Part shown: piece by piece, positions 10,331 to 18,946 of the stretch
Layout: each line of letters begins with the position of its first letter
How positions within the stretch are numbered: the first letter of the stretch is position 1
Program-made: the position numbers and the translations under genes
Notes under the pieces: generated by a model
What the model saw: only the letters and a program-made list of their open reading frames with translations
What the model was told of the DNA's origin: nothing
Database searches by the model: none
From: Streptomyces sennicomposti
GTDB taxonomy: Bacteria > Actinomycetota > Actinomycetes > Streptomycetales > Streptomycetaceae
Assembly (NCBI RefSeq): GCF_019890635.1
Contig: NZ_JAIOAB010000010.1
Location: 62,001-126,000, forward strand
DNA: 64,000 bases
Reading direction: 5' to 3'

Positions 10331-10384
10331 GCGGGAGATCCGGTCCGTACAGCGGGTGCGCGGCGGGGCACTAGGATCTCCCGC
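10331..10384 (+). promoter_or_regulatory. Inverted repeat flanking the TetR-gene promoter; leaderless start
   Basis: The 11-base arms GCGGGAGATCC (10331-10341) and GGATCTCCCGC (10374-10384) are perfect complements 32 bases apart. The right arm abuts the ATG. A TAGGAT -10 box (10372-10377) overlaps the right arm, which would put the transcription start at or next to the ATG and give a leaderless mRNA. A TetR dimer on each arm would close the promoter. Confidence 0.6.
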
Positions 10385-10993
10385 ATGGCGAACCTTCGAC
10401 AGGCGCAGAAGCAGATGACGCGCCGCCTCCTGCTGGAATCCGGCCTCGAACTGTTCACCACGAAGGGGTACGCCGCCACCACGGTCGACGACATCGCCAC
10501 AGCCGCGGGCACGACCCGGGTGACCTTCTACGCCTACTTCCCCTCCCGCAGCGATCTGATGAAGACGCTGATCGACGAGCGGCTCAACGAGGCGCTCCAG
10601 CGCGTCCGTTCACCGGAGCACGGGTCCACGGCCCGGGACCTGGTCGCCACCGTGGCCGACGGGACGCCGGAGGCGATCGGCGCCTGGCTGCGGCGCACCG
10701 CCGACAGCTGGCCCGAGATCCGGCCGATCATCCGGGCCGGCCGGGACGCGGCGGCCGTCGATCCGGAGCTGCGCGACCTGGTGGAGCGGTGGCTGGAGGA
10801 GGCCGTCAGCGACATCGAGGACGGTCTGACCCGGGCCGGCCGTCTCGCGCCCCATCAGCGCCGCTTCCGGGGCGTGCTGGCGATGGCGGAGCTGGACTAC
10901 GTCGCCCAGCACTGGGGCGACGCCGACTGGAAGCTCGACCGTGAGCAGATGCTCGACGAGCTGAGCGCCGGCTGGGTCCGGCTGTTGACCTGA
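10385..10993 (+). CDS. TetR-family transcriptional regulator
   Basis: A 202-residue TetR-type protein. The N-terminal DNA-binding domain holds GYAATTVDDIATAAGTTRVTFYAYF (about 27-51) and the rest is a helical ligand domain without a recognisable subfamily signature. The ATG directly follows the right arm of an inverted repeat and has no ribosome site, so leaderless translation is likely. It is probably autoregulated. It may also act on the thiolase/transferase genes upstream or on the lost genes downstream. Confidence 0.85.
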   Translation: MANLRQAQKQMTRRLLLESGLELFTTKGYAATTVDDIATAAGTTRVTFYAYFPSRSDLMKTLIDERLNEALQRVRSPEHGSTARDLVATVADGTPEAIGAWLRRTADSWPEIRPIIRAGRDAAAVDPELRDLVERWLEEAVSDIEDGLTRAGRLAPHQRRFRGVLAMAELDYVAQHWGDADWKLDREQMLDELSAGWVRLLT

Positions 10994-11017
10994 TCCGGGG
11001 CGCGCGGCGCGGCCGTC

Positions 11018-11469
11018 TCACCGCTCGGCCGCGGCCTCGCGCAGCACCTCCCGCAGCCAGGCCACGACGTGCCGGTCGGCCTGCCGGGGGTTCCGCACCA
11101 CGTCGACTCCGAGTCCGGGCAGCGGGAACGGGAACTCCTCGATCGGCGGGTCGGCGAGGGTGCGCAGGGTGGCCGCGACCCGGTAGCGCAGCAGAGCGAC
11201 GCCGCCGGCGCGGGCCACGTGGAAGGGCACCAGCGGGAAGTCGGAGATCCGCAGCCCGACGCGGTGGGGGACGCCCTCGTCCTCCGGCACCGGGAAGACC
11301 CGCCGGTCGGTGTCGACCACGACGTGCGGCTCGGTGGTGAGCAGGTCGAGCGCGCTCGCCCGCGGCGGCGTGTCCGGTGAGGCCACCACACAACGTCGTC
11401 GTACAGCCGTTCGCGCGGATACGGCGAGGAGTGCCCCTCGGAGATCAGCCCGGCGTCGACGCGGAGCAC
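11018..11469 (-). pseudogene. Frameshifted hypothetical gene
   Basis: On the minus strand a reading that could start at a GTG (11467-11469) runs VLRVDAGLISEGHSSPYPRE and on to DDVVWWPHRT, then breaks. From about 11389 a second frame continues coherently (TPPRASALDLLTTEPHVVVD and onward) to the stop at 11018. Joining them needs one frameshift near 11375-11385 and gives about 150 residues. I do not recognise the family. It is either a decayed gene or a sequencing error. The neighbouring P450 fragment favours decay. Confidence 0.5.
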
Positions 11470-11606
11470 CAGGCGTACGGCTCGCCGGCGACCAGGGCGT
11501 CCGCCTCCGCGGCGATCCGGCCCTTCAGCCCGCGCAGGGCGCGGGGCGAGAGGTTCGCGGTGAGGGCGGCGCGCAGCCGGGTGTGCGCGGGCACATGCCG
11601 CGACAT
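11445..11606 (-). pseudogene. Cytochrome P450 fragment
   Basis: About 50 codons on the minus strand read like the helix C/D region of an actinobacterial P450: HVPAHTRLRAALTANLSPRA, then RIAAEADALVAG. This matches the common D/E-P-P-E-H-TRLR...FTPR pattern. The frame stops at 11445 and no I-helix, ExxR or heme-cysteine motif is present nearby, so only a remnant remains. It partly overlaps, in another frame, the start of the frameshifted gene downstream. Confidence 0.5.
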
Positions 11607-11804
11607 GCGCGGTGTGCATGTCGTCCCGGCCGCTGCCCGCACGCCGTCCCCTGCCACATCCGCCGCTGCCCGCACGTGGCCCCCCGCCGCCCCGACGGCT
11701 GTCCGCACGCTGCCCCCGCCGCCCCGGCCGCTCGTTCCGCGTTGCTCCGATTCCCGCCCCTCGCGCAACTACTGGTCCATTGTTTTTTCGTGGTGTTCGT
11801 TTCA
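11607..11804. other. Non-coding GC-rich stretch with degenerate repeats
   Basis: No convincing gene. Between 11629 and 11720 a CCGCTGCCCGCACG-like element occurs about three times with drift. This is probably decayed sequence left of the promoter for the phosphotriesterase-like operon. Confidence 0.4.
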
Positions 11805-11834
11805 TTGACGTCATGTAAACCGAATGGCTACCGT
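11805..11834 (+). promoter_or_regulatory. Promoter of the phosphotriesterase-like operon
   Basis: TTGACG (11805-11810) and TACCGT (11829-11834) with an 18-base spacer, inside the most AT-rich patch of this region and 54 bases before the first ATG. The -35 overlaps the palindrome TGACGTCA (11806-11813), a possible regulator site. Confidence 0.65.
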
Positions 11835-11887
11835 GACGGGAGCCACAGGGTGCACCGCGGCACCCCAACCGGACACGTGAGGCAGGC

Positions 11888-12862
11888 ATGAGCGTGAAGA
11901 GCACCACCGTGAACACCGTCCTGGGCCCGGTGCCGGCCGATGAGCTGGGCGTCGTCTCCGTCCACGAGGCGCTGCTGTCGGTGTTCCCGGGCGCCGAGCA
12001 CGCCTTCGACATCGCTCTCGACCGCGCCGAGATCTTCGAGACGCTCGCCGCGAAGCTGCGCGACTTCCGCGCACACGGCGGCGGCACGATCGTCGACGGC
12101 ACCGGCATGTTCCACGGCCGCGACGTCCGGCTGTACGAGGCCCTGTCCCGCACGACCGGCGTGCACATCGTCGCCTCGACCGGCCAGGGACCCGAGGAAC
12201 TCCTCGGCGGCTACTTCCTCACCCCGCAGACCAACCCGCCGACCCCGTGGCCGGCCGAGAAGTTCGCCGACCTGTTCACCCGGGAGATCACCGAGGGCAT
12301 GGTGGTCCCGCGCGTGGAGCGCCGCGGCCCGGCCGGACTGGTCACCACCGCGGTCACCCGCGCGGGCATGACCGCCACCGACGAGAGCCTGCTGCGCGGC
12401 GCGGCCCGCGCCGCCCTCGCCACCGGCACGGCCCTCTCCTTCCGGTACGGCGCCGACGCCGCGGGCGAACTCGACGTCGTCCTGGACGAGAAGCTGCCGG
12501 CCGACCGCGTGGCCGTCGGCGGCCTGGACCGCAAGGACGCCGTCGCCGCCGGCGTTCCCGAGAAGATCGCCGGCCGCGGCGCCCGCGTCGTCCTCGACCA
12601 CGTCGGCGCCGAGGACGACGCGCACCTCACCGACGCCGAGCGCGCCGCCCTGGTCGCCGGCCTCGTGCGCGCCGGGCACACCGACCGGATCCTGCTCTCC
12701 GTCGGCGCGACCGGCGTGGCCAAGGGGCACCCCGCGAACGACCTGCCGTACAGCCATGTGCTCACCGCCTTCGTGCCGCTGCTGAGGGCGCACGGCGTCG
12801 GCGACGGCGAGGTGCGGCGCATGCTCGAGGCCAACCCGCGCGACCTGCTCGCGGTGCGCTGA
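11888..12862 (+). CDS. Phosphotriesterase-like protein lacking most metal ligands (probable pseudoenzyme)
   Basis: A 324-residue member of the PTE-like amidohydrolase family, clearly homologous along its length to the protein encoded next to it (both begin with VNTVLGPxPAxELG). The binuclear metal site is destroyed. The HxH motif is HEA (residues 26-28), the carboxylated lysine region reads LVTTAVTRAG instead of VIKVGVSRGG, the TH motif is SFRYG, GH is GGL, and the final SADAN is SVGATG. Hydrolysis is therefore unlikely. It may be a structural or regulatory partner of the intact paralog. First gene of the operon. Confidence 0.85.
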   Translation: MSVKSTTVNTVLGPVPADELGVVSVHEALLSVFPGAEHAFDIALDRAEIFETLAAKLRDFRAHGGGTIVDGTGMFHGRDVRLYEALSRTTGVHIVASTGQGPEELLGGYFLTPQTNPPTPWPAEKFADLFTREITEGMVVPRVERRGPAGLVTTAVTRAGMTATDESLLRGAARAALATGTALSFRYGADAAGELDVVLDEKLPADRVAVGGLDRKDAVAAGVPEKIAGRGARVVLDHVGAEDDAHLTDAERAALVAGLVRAGHTDRILLSVGATGVAKGHPANDLPYSHVLTAFVPLLRAHGVGDGEVRRMLEANPRDLLAVR

Positions 12863-12910
12863 CCACGCGGCTCGAACCGTCCGTCAAGAACTCTTCCGAA
12901 GGTGAATGTT

Positions 12911-13867
12911 GTGTCGCGAGTGAACACCGTCCTGGGGCCGATCCCCGCCGAGGAACTGGGCTTCGTGGCGATCCACGAGCACATCGGCTACGGCATGCCC
13001 GGCTCCGAGCTGGACACGCGGTGGTGGAAGACCCCCGAGCAGCGCTACGAGGAGACCGTCCCGAAGCTGCGCCGCTTCCACGAGCTGGGCGGCGGCGCCT
13101 TCGTCGACGCGACCGGCATCTGCAACGGCCGTGACGTCGACCACTACAAGTCGCTGTCGGCGAAGACCGGCGTCCACATCGTCGCCTGCACCGGCTTCGT
13201 CGGCGGCGACACCGCCCTGCCGCACTTCGCCCGGGCCGACGTCGACTACCTGACCCGGCAGTTCGTCCACGAGATCACCGTCGGCATCGGCGGCACCGGC
13301 AGCCTCGCCGGCGTGATCAAGGTCGGCGTGAGCCGGGGCGGCCGCATGACCGACCTGGACAAGCGCATCTACCGCGCCGCCGCCCGCGCAGCCCTCGCCA
13401 CGGGCGTGCCGATCCTGACCCACCTCGCGATCGACGCCGAGAACGCCGTCGCGATCTTCGACGAAGAGGGACTGCCCCTGGACCGCGTCCTGTTCGGGCA
13501 CGTCGACGACGGCGTGAACGCGGACAAGACCCGTGACGTCTGGATCGCCGAGCAGGGCGGGCGCATCGGCTTCGACACCTTCGGCTACGAGACCGAGCTG
13601 CCCGACCCGCCGTTCTGGGCCCGCCCCCGCCAGGAGCGCCTCGACCACTTCCTGCGCTTCGTCGACGGCGGCCGCCGCATCCGGCAGGTGCTCGCCTCCG
13701 CCGACGCCAACTGCTCCCCGCTGGGCTGGCCCGGAGTCAAGGGCCACACCGTCAACTACCTCTTCGACCAGCTCGTCCCCGACCTGCGCGCCGCCGGCCT
13801 CGACGAGGCGGCCATCCGGACGATCTTCGTCACGAACCCCGCCGAATTCCTGACCCTCCAGAAGTAA
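12911..13867 (+). CDS. Phosphotriesterase-family metal-dependent hydrolase
   Basis: A 318-residue PTE-family (amidohydrolase superfamily) protein with an intact site: HEH at about residues 22-24, the bridging lysine in IKVGVSRGG, TH in PILTHLAID, GH in LFGHVDD and the catalytic aspartate in ASADANC. Members include lactonases and carboxylate-ester hydrolases. It could open a lactone or enol-lactone made by the monooxygenase downstream. The GTG at 12911 follows GAAGG. An in-frame GTG at 12902 has no ribosome site. It is paired with a metal-ligand-free paralog upstream. Confidence 0.86.
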   Translation: MSRVNTVLGPIPAEELGFVAIHEHIGYGMPGSELDTRWWKTPEQRYEETVPKLRRFHELGGGAFVDATGICNGRDVDHYKSLSAKTGVHIVACTGFVGGDTALPHFARADVDYLTRQFVHEITVGIGGTGSLAGVIKVGVSRGGRMTDLDKRIYRAAARAALATGVPILTHLAIDAENAVAIFDEEGLPLDRVLFGHVDDGVNADKTRDVWIAEQGGRIGFDTFGYETELPDPPFWARPRQERLDHFLRFVDGGRRIRQVLASADANCSPLGWPGVKGHTVNYLFDQLVPDLRAAGLDEAAIRTIFVTNPAEFLTLQK

Positions 13868-13879
13868 GCGAGACCCACC

Positions 13880-14995
13880 ATGCAGTCCTCGGACCTGAAA
13901 GACCTGAAGATCGCGATCGTCGGAGCGGGGTACGGCGGCGCGGCCGCGGCCAAGGCCCTCAGCCTGCTCGGTGCGGACGTCACCGTCTACGAGCAGGCGA
14001 ACGCGATCCGGGAGGTGGGCGCGGGCATCGGCCTGCGGCCGGCCACCATGAACCGCTTCCGCCAGTGGGGGATCTCCGACGCGATCGCCCGGGTCAGCTC
14101 GCCCAGCGAGTACTTCGAGATCCTCACCGCCACCGGCGACCCGATCATGAAGGAGACATGGCCGGCCGACGGCGAGCAGACCCACACGCACCTGATCCAC
14201 CGCGGCGACTTCATCGAGGCCCTGCTCGGCGTGCTGCCCGAGGGCATGGTGCGCCTCGGCCACCGGCTGGAGTCCGTCGAGGACAAGGGCGACAGCTCCG
14301 TGCTGACCTTCGCGGGCGGCACGACCGCCGAGGCGGACCTCGTCGTCGGCGCCGACGGCATCAAGTCGGTCGTGCGCCGGCAGCTGTTCAGCGACAAGGG
14401 CCCGGTGTTCTCCGGCGAGCACGCCTACCGCGCCGTCATCTCCGTGGCCGACGCCCACGGCATGGTCACCGACGACAACCTGCGCATGTACATCGGCCGC
14501 GGCACGAAGATCTACCTGCTGCCGCTGCGCCACCGTGACCAGGTGTCCTTCGACATCACCGCCCTGTGCCCGGACGGCGCCTGGACGCCGCAGGTCACCA
14601 AGGAGGACATGCTGCGCACGGTCGAGGGCTTCGACGAGCGCCTGGTGGACATCACCCGCGGCCTCGACATGGACACCGTCAACATCCGGGCCGTCTACGA
14701 CATCGACCCGGTCGACACCTGGCACTCCGACTCCGTCGTCCTCGTCGGCGACGCCGCGCACTCGATGCTCCACCACCAGGGCCAGGGCGCCAACTCCGCC
14801 ATCGAGGACGCCGGCGCCCTGGCCGACGCCCTGCGCGAGGCGGACTCCGTGCGGCAGGGCCTCGCCCTGTACCAGGCCACCCGCAAGCCGGTGACCGACA
14901 GGCTCCAGGCCATCTCGCGGCAGGGCTGGACCGAGGACGAGATCAACGACGTCTTCCCCGGCCAGAAGTCCGCGGCCGCCACGGCGGGGGAGTGA
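13880..14995 (+). CDS. FAD-dependent monooxygenase (salicylate hydroxylase-like)
   Basis: A 371-residue group A flavoprotein hydroxylase with GAGYGG at 15-20, VVGADGIKSVVRR (DG motif) and VVLVGDAAHSMLHHQGQGA for FAD. The QGQGAN continuation is typical of aromatic-ring and salicylate-type hydroxylases. It probably hydroxylates an aromatic or heteroaromatic acid. The substrate is unknown. It lies in a compact operon with hydrolases on both sides and follows the PTE-family gene by 12 bases. Confidence 0.85.
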   Translation: MQSSDLKDLKIAIVGAGYGGAAAAKALSLLGADVTVYEQANAIREVGAGIGLRPATMNRFRQWGISDAIARVSSPSEYFEILTATGDPIMKETWPADGEQTHTHLIHRGDFIEALLGVLPEGMVRLGHRLESVEDKGDSSVLTFAGGTTAEADLVVGADGIKSVVRRQLFSDKGPVFSGEHAYRAVISVADAHGMVTDDNLRMYIGRGTKIYLLPLRHRDQVSFDITALCPDGAWTPQVTKEDMLRTVEGFDERLVDITRGLDMDTVNIRAVYDIDPVDTWHSDSVVLVGDAAHSMLHHQGQGANSAIEDAGALADALREADSVRQGLALYQATRKPVTDRLQAISRQGWTEDEINDVFPGQKSAAATAGE

Positions 14996-15000
14996 GGACC

Positions 15001-15924
15001 ATGCCGCTGCACCCCGAGATCGCCACGTTCCTCACCACCCTCCCGCCCGCGCCCGAGGGGCCGCTCGACCCGGTCGCGATGCGCGCCGCGGAAGAGGCGC
15101 ACGTACCGCCCGTCGAGGACCGGCTGCCGCTGCACGCGGTGGAGGACCTGACCGCGCACACCGCCTCCGGCGACGTACCGGTACGGGTGTACACGCCCAC
15201 CGCCGCGGACCGCCACGGCCTGCTCCTCTACTTCCACGGCGGCGCGTTCTTCCTCGGCAGCCTGGAGACCCACGACCACGTCGCCCGCTCGCTGGCGAAG
15301 GAGACCGGGCTCAAGGTCGTCTCCGTCGGCTACCGCCGGGCGCCCGAGGCCGCCTTCCCGGCCGGGCTCGACGACTGCTGCGCCGTGACCCGGTGGGCCG
15401 CCGAGCGGGGCGAGGACCTGGGCTGGGACGGCACGACCCTCGCCCTCGCCGGCGACAGCTCCGGCGGCACGTTCGCCGCCGCGGTCGCCGCCCGGGCGCA
15501 CGACGAGGGCTTCGACCGGATCACCCACCAGATCCTCTACTACCCCTCCCTCGACCTGGACTTCGACGAGGACCGCTACGCCTCGCTGCGGGAGAACGCG
15601 GTCGGCTACGGCCTGGAGACCGCCGGTCTCAAGCCGTTCAACGCCTTCTACCTCGACAGCGGCGCCGACCCGGCCGACCCGCTGGTCTCCCCGGTCAAGC
15701 GCGAGGACCTCGGCGGGCTGCCGCCGGCCCTGATCGTCACCGCCGAGTTCGACCCGCTGCGCGACGAGGGCGAACTGTACGGCCGCCGCCTGCGGGAGGC
15801 CGGTGTGCCGGCGACGGTGAGCCGGTACGCCGGGGCCGGCCACGGGTTCGTCCAGCACTTCTCCTGGATCCCCGCCTACCACCGGGTCTTCGCCGAGACC
15901 CGCGACTTCCTCGCCCGGAGCTGA
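15001..15924 (+). CDS. Alpha/beta hydrolase, hormone-sensitive lipase (HSL) type
   Basis: A 307-residue carboxylesterase with the oxyanion motif HGGAFF (79-84), nucleophile Ser153 in GDSSGG, an acid in EFDPLRDEGE and the histidine in GAGHGFVQHF. This matches the HSL/arylacetamide deacetylase family. It hydrolyses a carboxylic ester or possibly an amide. The ATG is five bases after the monooxygenase stop. Confidence 0.88.
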   Translation: MPLHPEIATFLTTLPPAPEGPLDPVAMRAAEEAHVPPVEDRLPLHAVEDLTAHTASGDVPVRVYTPTAADRHGLLLYFHGGAFFLGSLETHDHVARSLAKETGLKVVSVGYRRAPEAAFPAGLDDCCAVTRWAAERGEDLGWDGTTLALAGDSSGGTFAAAVAARAHDEGFDRITHQILYYPSLDLDFDEDRYASLRENAVGYGLETAGLKPFNAFYLDSGADPADPLVSPVKREDLGGLPPALIVTAEFDPLRDEGELYGRRLREAGVPATVSRYAGAGHGFVQHFSWIPAYHRVFAETRDFLARS

Positions 15925-15961
15925 ACCGGCCCCGGCCGAGCACGAGTTCGGAGAGACGACC

Positions 15962-16921
15962 ATGACTCACGACGTCGCCGTCCACCCCCTGGTCTCGCCC
16001 TGGGGCCGGTTCGGTCTGTACAGCTTCTACATCGACGCACCCCAGCCGGCGATCGTCGACACCGGGATCGCCACCTCGCCCGCCGAGGGCATGGCCCCCG
16101 CGCTCAAGGCGCTCGGGCGCCGTATCGAGGACGTGCGCTGGATCCTGCTGACGCACGGCCACATCGACCACGTCGGCGGGGCGTACGCCCTGTGGGAACG
16201 CACCGGCCGACGGGCGCGCGTGGTGATCCACGAGGCCGACGCGCCGATGCTCCGCTCCCGGCGGGCACACGTCGAGGAGTACCGCGCCGGACGCGGCCCG
16301 TACCTGCGCGACCCCGAGGGCGAGGCCAAGGTGGCGCGTGCGGCGGACGCCGTCATCTCCGGGGAGATGGAACCCACCCTGCTCGTCCGGGGCGGGGAGA
16401 CCCTGTCCCTCGGTGGCGACGTCACCGTGTCGGTGCACGCGATTGCCGGGCACACCCCGGGATCGGTCGCCTACGTGCTCGACGGACAGCGCGCGGCCTT
16501 CGTCGGCGACGCCGTACAGGTGCACGGCGCGGCCAACGGCTTCCCCGGCTACACCGATCCGGCCGCCTACCGGGCCGGACTGGAGCACCTGCGCGACCGG
16601 GTCCGCCCGCGCCGCCTCTACCTCGGGCACCCCTACCGGCGGGCCGACGGCACCCCGTACGGCGTCGAACTCGACGAGGCGCAGGCCCGGGAGGCCATCG
16701 ACCAGAGCCTCGCCGCCGAGGACCGCGTCGCCGCCGCGGCCTGCCGCTGCCTCGAGGCCGGCCTGACGGAGACGGACTCCCCGTACTCGCCCTTCGCCCC
16801 GGCCGCCGAGGCTCTCGGCTACACCGGCGACCCCACGCTGGAGCCGTCGCCGTTCTTCACCTCGATGCACGCCTACCGCACGCGTGCCCGAACGCGTCAC
16901 ACAGGAGCTGCGCAGACATGA
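15962..16921 (+). CDS. Metallo-beta-lactamase-fold hydrolase
   Basis: A 319-residue MBL-fold protein with the di-zinc motif HGHIDH (65-70), a further histidine in AGHTPGSVAYVL and the bridging aspartate in FVGDAVQVHG, plus a C-terminal helical region. Such proteins act as lactonases, thioesterases or arylsulfatase-like enzymes. With two esterase genes nearby, a lactonase or thioesterase role is plausible. The stop overlaps the start of the CocE-type gene. Confidence 0.85.
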   Translation: MTHDVAVHPLVSPWGRFGLYSFYIDAPQPAIVDTGIATSPAEGMAPALKALGRRIEDVRWILLTHGHIDHVGGAYALWERTGRRARVVIHEADAPMLRSRRAHVEEYRAGRGPYLRDPEGEAKVARAADAVISGEMEPTLLVRGGETLSLGGDVTVSVHAIAGHTPGSVAYVLDGQRAAFVGDAVQVHGAANGFPGYTDPAAYRAGLEHLRDRVRPRRLYLGHPYRRADGTPYGVELDEAQAREAIDQSLAAEDRVAAAACRCLEAGLTETDSPYSPFAPAAEALGYTGDPTLEPSPFFTSMHAYRTRARTRHTGAAQT

Positions 16922-18669
16922 CCGACCTTCACACGATCCGGGCGGGCGAGCAGACCATCGCCGTCCGCAAGGACCTCCGCGTCCCGATGCGCGACGGCGT
17001 CACCCTGGCCGCCGACACCTACAGCCCCGTGGACGACACCCCGCGCCCGGCGCTCGTCGCCCTGAGCCCCTACGGCAAGGAACTCCAGGCCCTCGCCCTC
17101 ACCACGCCCCCGCAGCGCCGGCCGAGCCCCATGTGGGACGGCTGCATCGAGGCGGGCGACATCGCGCGCGTCGTCCAGGAGGGCTACGTCCACGTCATCG
17201 GCGACCTGCGCGGCTCCGGCGCCTCCGAGGGCGAGCACATCGGCAACTACAACGCCGGCGGGGTGCCGCTCGGGCAGGACGCCTACGACTTCATCGAATG
17301 GGTCGCCGCGCAGCCGTGGTGCGACGGCAACGTCGGCATGATCGGCATCTCCTACTTCGGCTCGATGCAGGTCCTGGCGGCGGCCGAACGCCCGCCGAGC
17401 CTGAAGGCGATCTTCGTCAGCGGCGGCCACTACGACTTCTACGAGACGACGTACCACGGCGGCGTCATGTGGTTCATGCCGCGCGCCGCCCGCGAGGGCC
17501 GCGGCGGCGACTCCGGCTGGGCGTTCACCGACGGCGTCAAGTCCCGCATGCTGCAGACGTACTCGCCCGAGGAGATCGGCAAGCGGGTCGCCGAGCGGCT
17601 GACGGACCCGGACGTGGCCGCCTGGCCCAACCTCGTCCATGTGCTCACCTACCCGAAGAACCACGAGGCCTGGTTCGACATCGTCATGAACGAGGTCGAC
17701 GGCGACTGGTACGAGGAGCGCAACCCGATCACCCTCGCGCCGGCCATCGACATCCCCGTCTGGCTCCAGATCGACCAGGGCCGCGGCTGGACCATGGACG
17801 GCACCATCGAGCTGTACAAGGCGCTGAAGGGCCCGAAGAAGCTCGACATCGGCCCCTACCCGCCCATGCAGTCGCGCCCCTTCGTCGAGGAGCACGACAA
17901 GATGTTCCGCTGGTACGAGTACTGGCTCAAGGGCATCGACAACGGCGTCATGGACGAGCCGCCCGTCACCGTCCACGTCGAGGGCTCCCGCGCGACCGTC
18001 ACCGGCGCGCAGTGGCCCCCGAAGGACGTCGAGTTCCGCTCGCTGTACTTCCGGCCGCGCCGCGGGCTCAGCTTCGAACCCGAGCTGATGGGCGCCGAAC
18101 ACGCCGCCCCCGACGGCTTCTACCAGGCGCCGCTGACGGTCACCGACAAGGTGGAGATCCTCAGCTGGTCCACCGCCCCCTTCACCGAGCCGACCGAGAT
18201 GATCGGACAGGGCGCGGCACACCTGTTCGCCGAGATCGACCAGCCGGACACCAACTTCATCCTGCGCCTGTGGGACGAGGCCCCGACCGGAAGGCGGCAG
18301 CTCGTCACCACCGCCTACCTCAAGGCCTCGCACCGCGAACTGGACGAGGAACGCACCACCGAGGGCGACCCGCACCACCCGCACACCCGCGCGGTGCCGG
18401 TCGAGCCGGGGACGATCGAGGAATACGTGCTGCGGATCTACCCCTTCGCGGCGACGTTCCTGCCGGGGCACCGGCTGGTGGTGGAGCTGTCCAACGACGA
18501 GCCGCTCGCCGACGAGCACAACGCGCTGCTGCCGCCGGACGCCTTCCACCTGCCGGTGGGCCGGCCCGTCACCCACAAGATCTACCGGGACGCCGCGCAC
18601 CCCTCCCGCCTGGTGCTGCCGTTCGCGACGACACGGGCAGGGGACGCGACAGGGGACACGACACGGTAG
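16918..18669 (+). CDS. CocE/NonD-family serine hydrolase (X-Pro dipeptidyl-peptidase S15 type)
   Basis: A 583-residue hydrolase with an S15 N-terminal domain (VPMRDGVTLAADTYSP, DLRGSGASEG, nucleophile Ser145 in GISYFGSM) and the jelly-roll C-terminal domain typical of cocaine esterase-like proteins (about residues 370-570). It likely cleaves an ester or acyl bond of an imported compound, since no signal peptide is visible. Last gene of the operon. Its ATG overlaps the preceding stop and a long hairpin follows within 22 bases of its stop. Confidence 0.88.
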   Translation: MTDLHTIRAGEQTIAVRKDLRVPMRDGVTLAADTYSPVDDTPRPALVALSPYGKELQALALTTPPQRRPSPMWDGCIEAGDIARVVQEGYVHVIGDLRGSGASEGEHIGNYNAGGVPLGQDAYDFIEWVAAQPWCDGNVGMIGISYFGSMQVLAAAERPPSLKAIFVSGGHYDFYETTYHGGVMWFMPRAAREGRGGDSGWAFTDGVKSRMLQTYSPEEIGKRVAERLTDPDVAAWPNLVHVLTYPKNHEAWFDIVMNEVDGDWYEERNPITLAPAIDIPVWLQIDQGRGWTMDGTIELYKALKGPKKLDIGPYPPMQSRPFVEEHDKMFRWYEYWLKGIDNGVMDEPPVTVHVEGSRATVTGAQWPPKDVEFRSLYFRPRRGLSFEPELMGAEHAAPDGFYQAPLTVTDKVEILSWSTAPFTEPTEMIGQGAAHLFAEIDQPDTNFILRLWDEAPTGRRQLVTTAYLKASHRELDEERTTEGDPHHPHTRAVPVEPGTIEEYVLRIYPFAATFLPGHRLVVELSNDEPLADEHNALLPPDAFHLPVGRPVTHKIYRDAAHPSRLVLPFATTRAGDATGDTTR

Positions 18670-18690
18670 AGGCGCGGGACACGGAGCAGG

Positions 18691-18730
18691 ACGACGGCCG
18701 GCGCGCCCCAGGGGGCGCACCGGCCGTCGT
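18691..18730 (+). terminator. Hairpin terminator after the CocE-type gene
   Basis: Outer arms ACGACGGCCGG/CCGGCCGTCGT (11 bases, perfect) and inner arms GCGCCCC/GGGGCGC form a long near-continuous stem. Only unremarkable GC-rich sequence lies between it and the next gene. Confidence 0.75.
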
Positions 18731-18946
18731 GGGCGCCGTCGCGTGGACGATCCGGCGCCTCGGGCGCCACCCGCCGGACCCCGCGTCCGGCACGGTGCGC
18801 GATCACGTCCCGCGCACGGGCAGGGGCGCACGGCGCGCATCCTTAGCTTGCGTGCCCGAGTGGATCACACGCCTCGCCGCGGCGATAGCTTCGGCCGGTC
18901 TTCACGTACGTCGCGCACCGCGCATCTCCTGGAAGGCCGCCGACCC

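Noticed and set aside
11906..12862. Phosphotriesterase-like gene 1 considered as a decayed pseudogene
   Set aside because: The frame is full length with normal codon bias and operon placement, so loss of ligands looks selected rather than degenerate.
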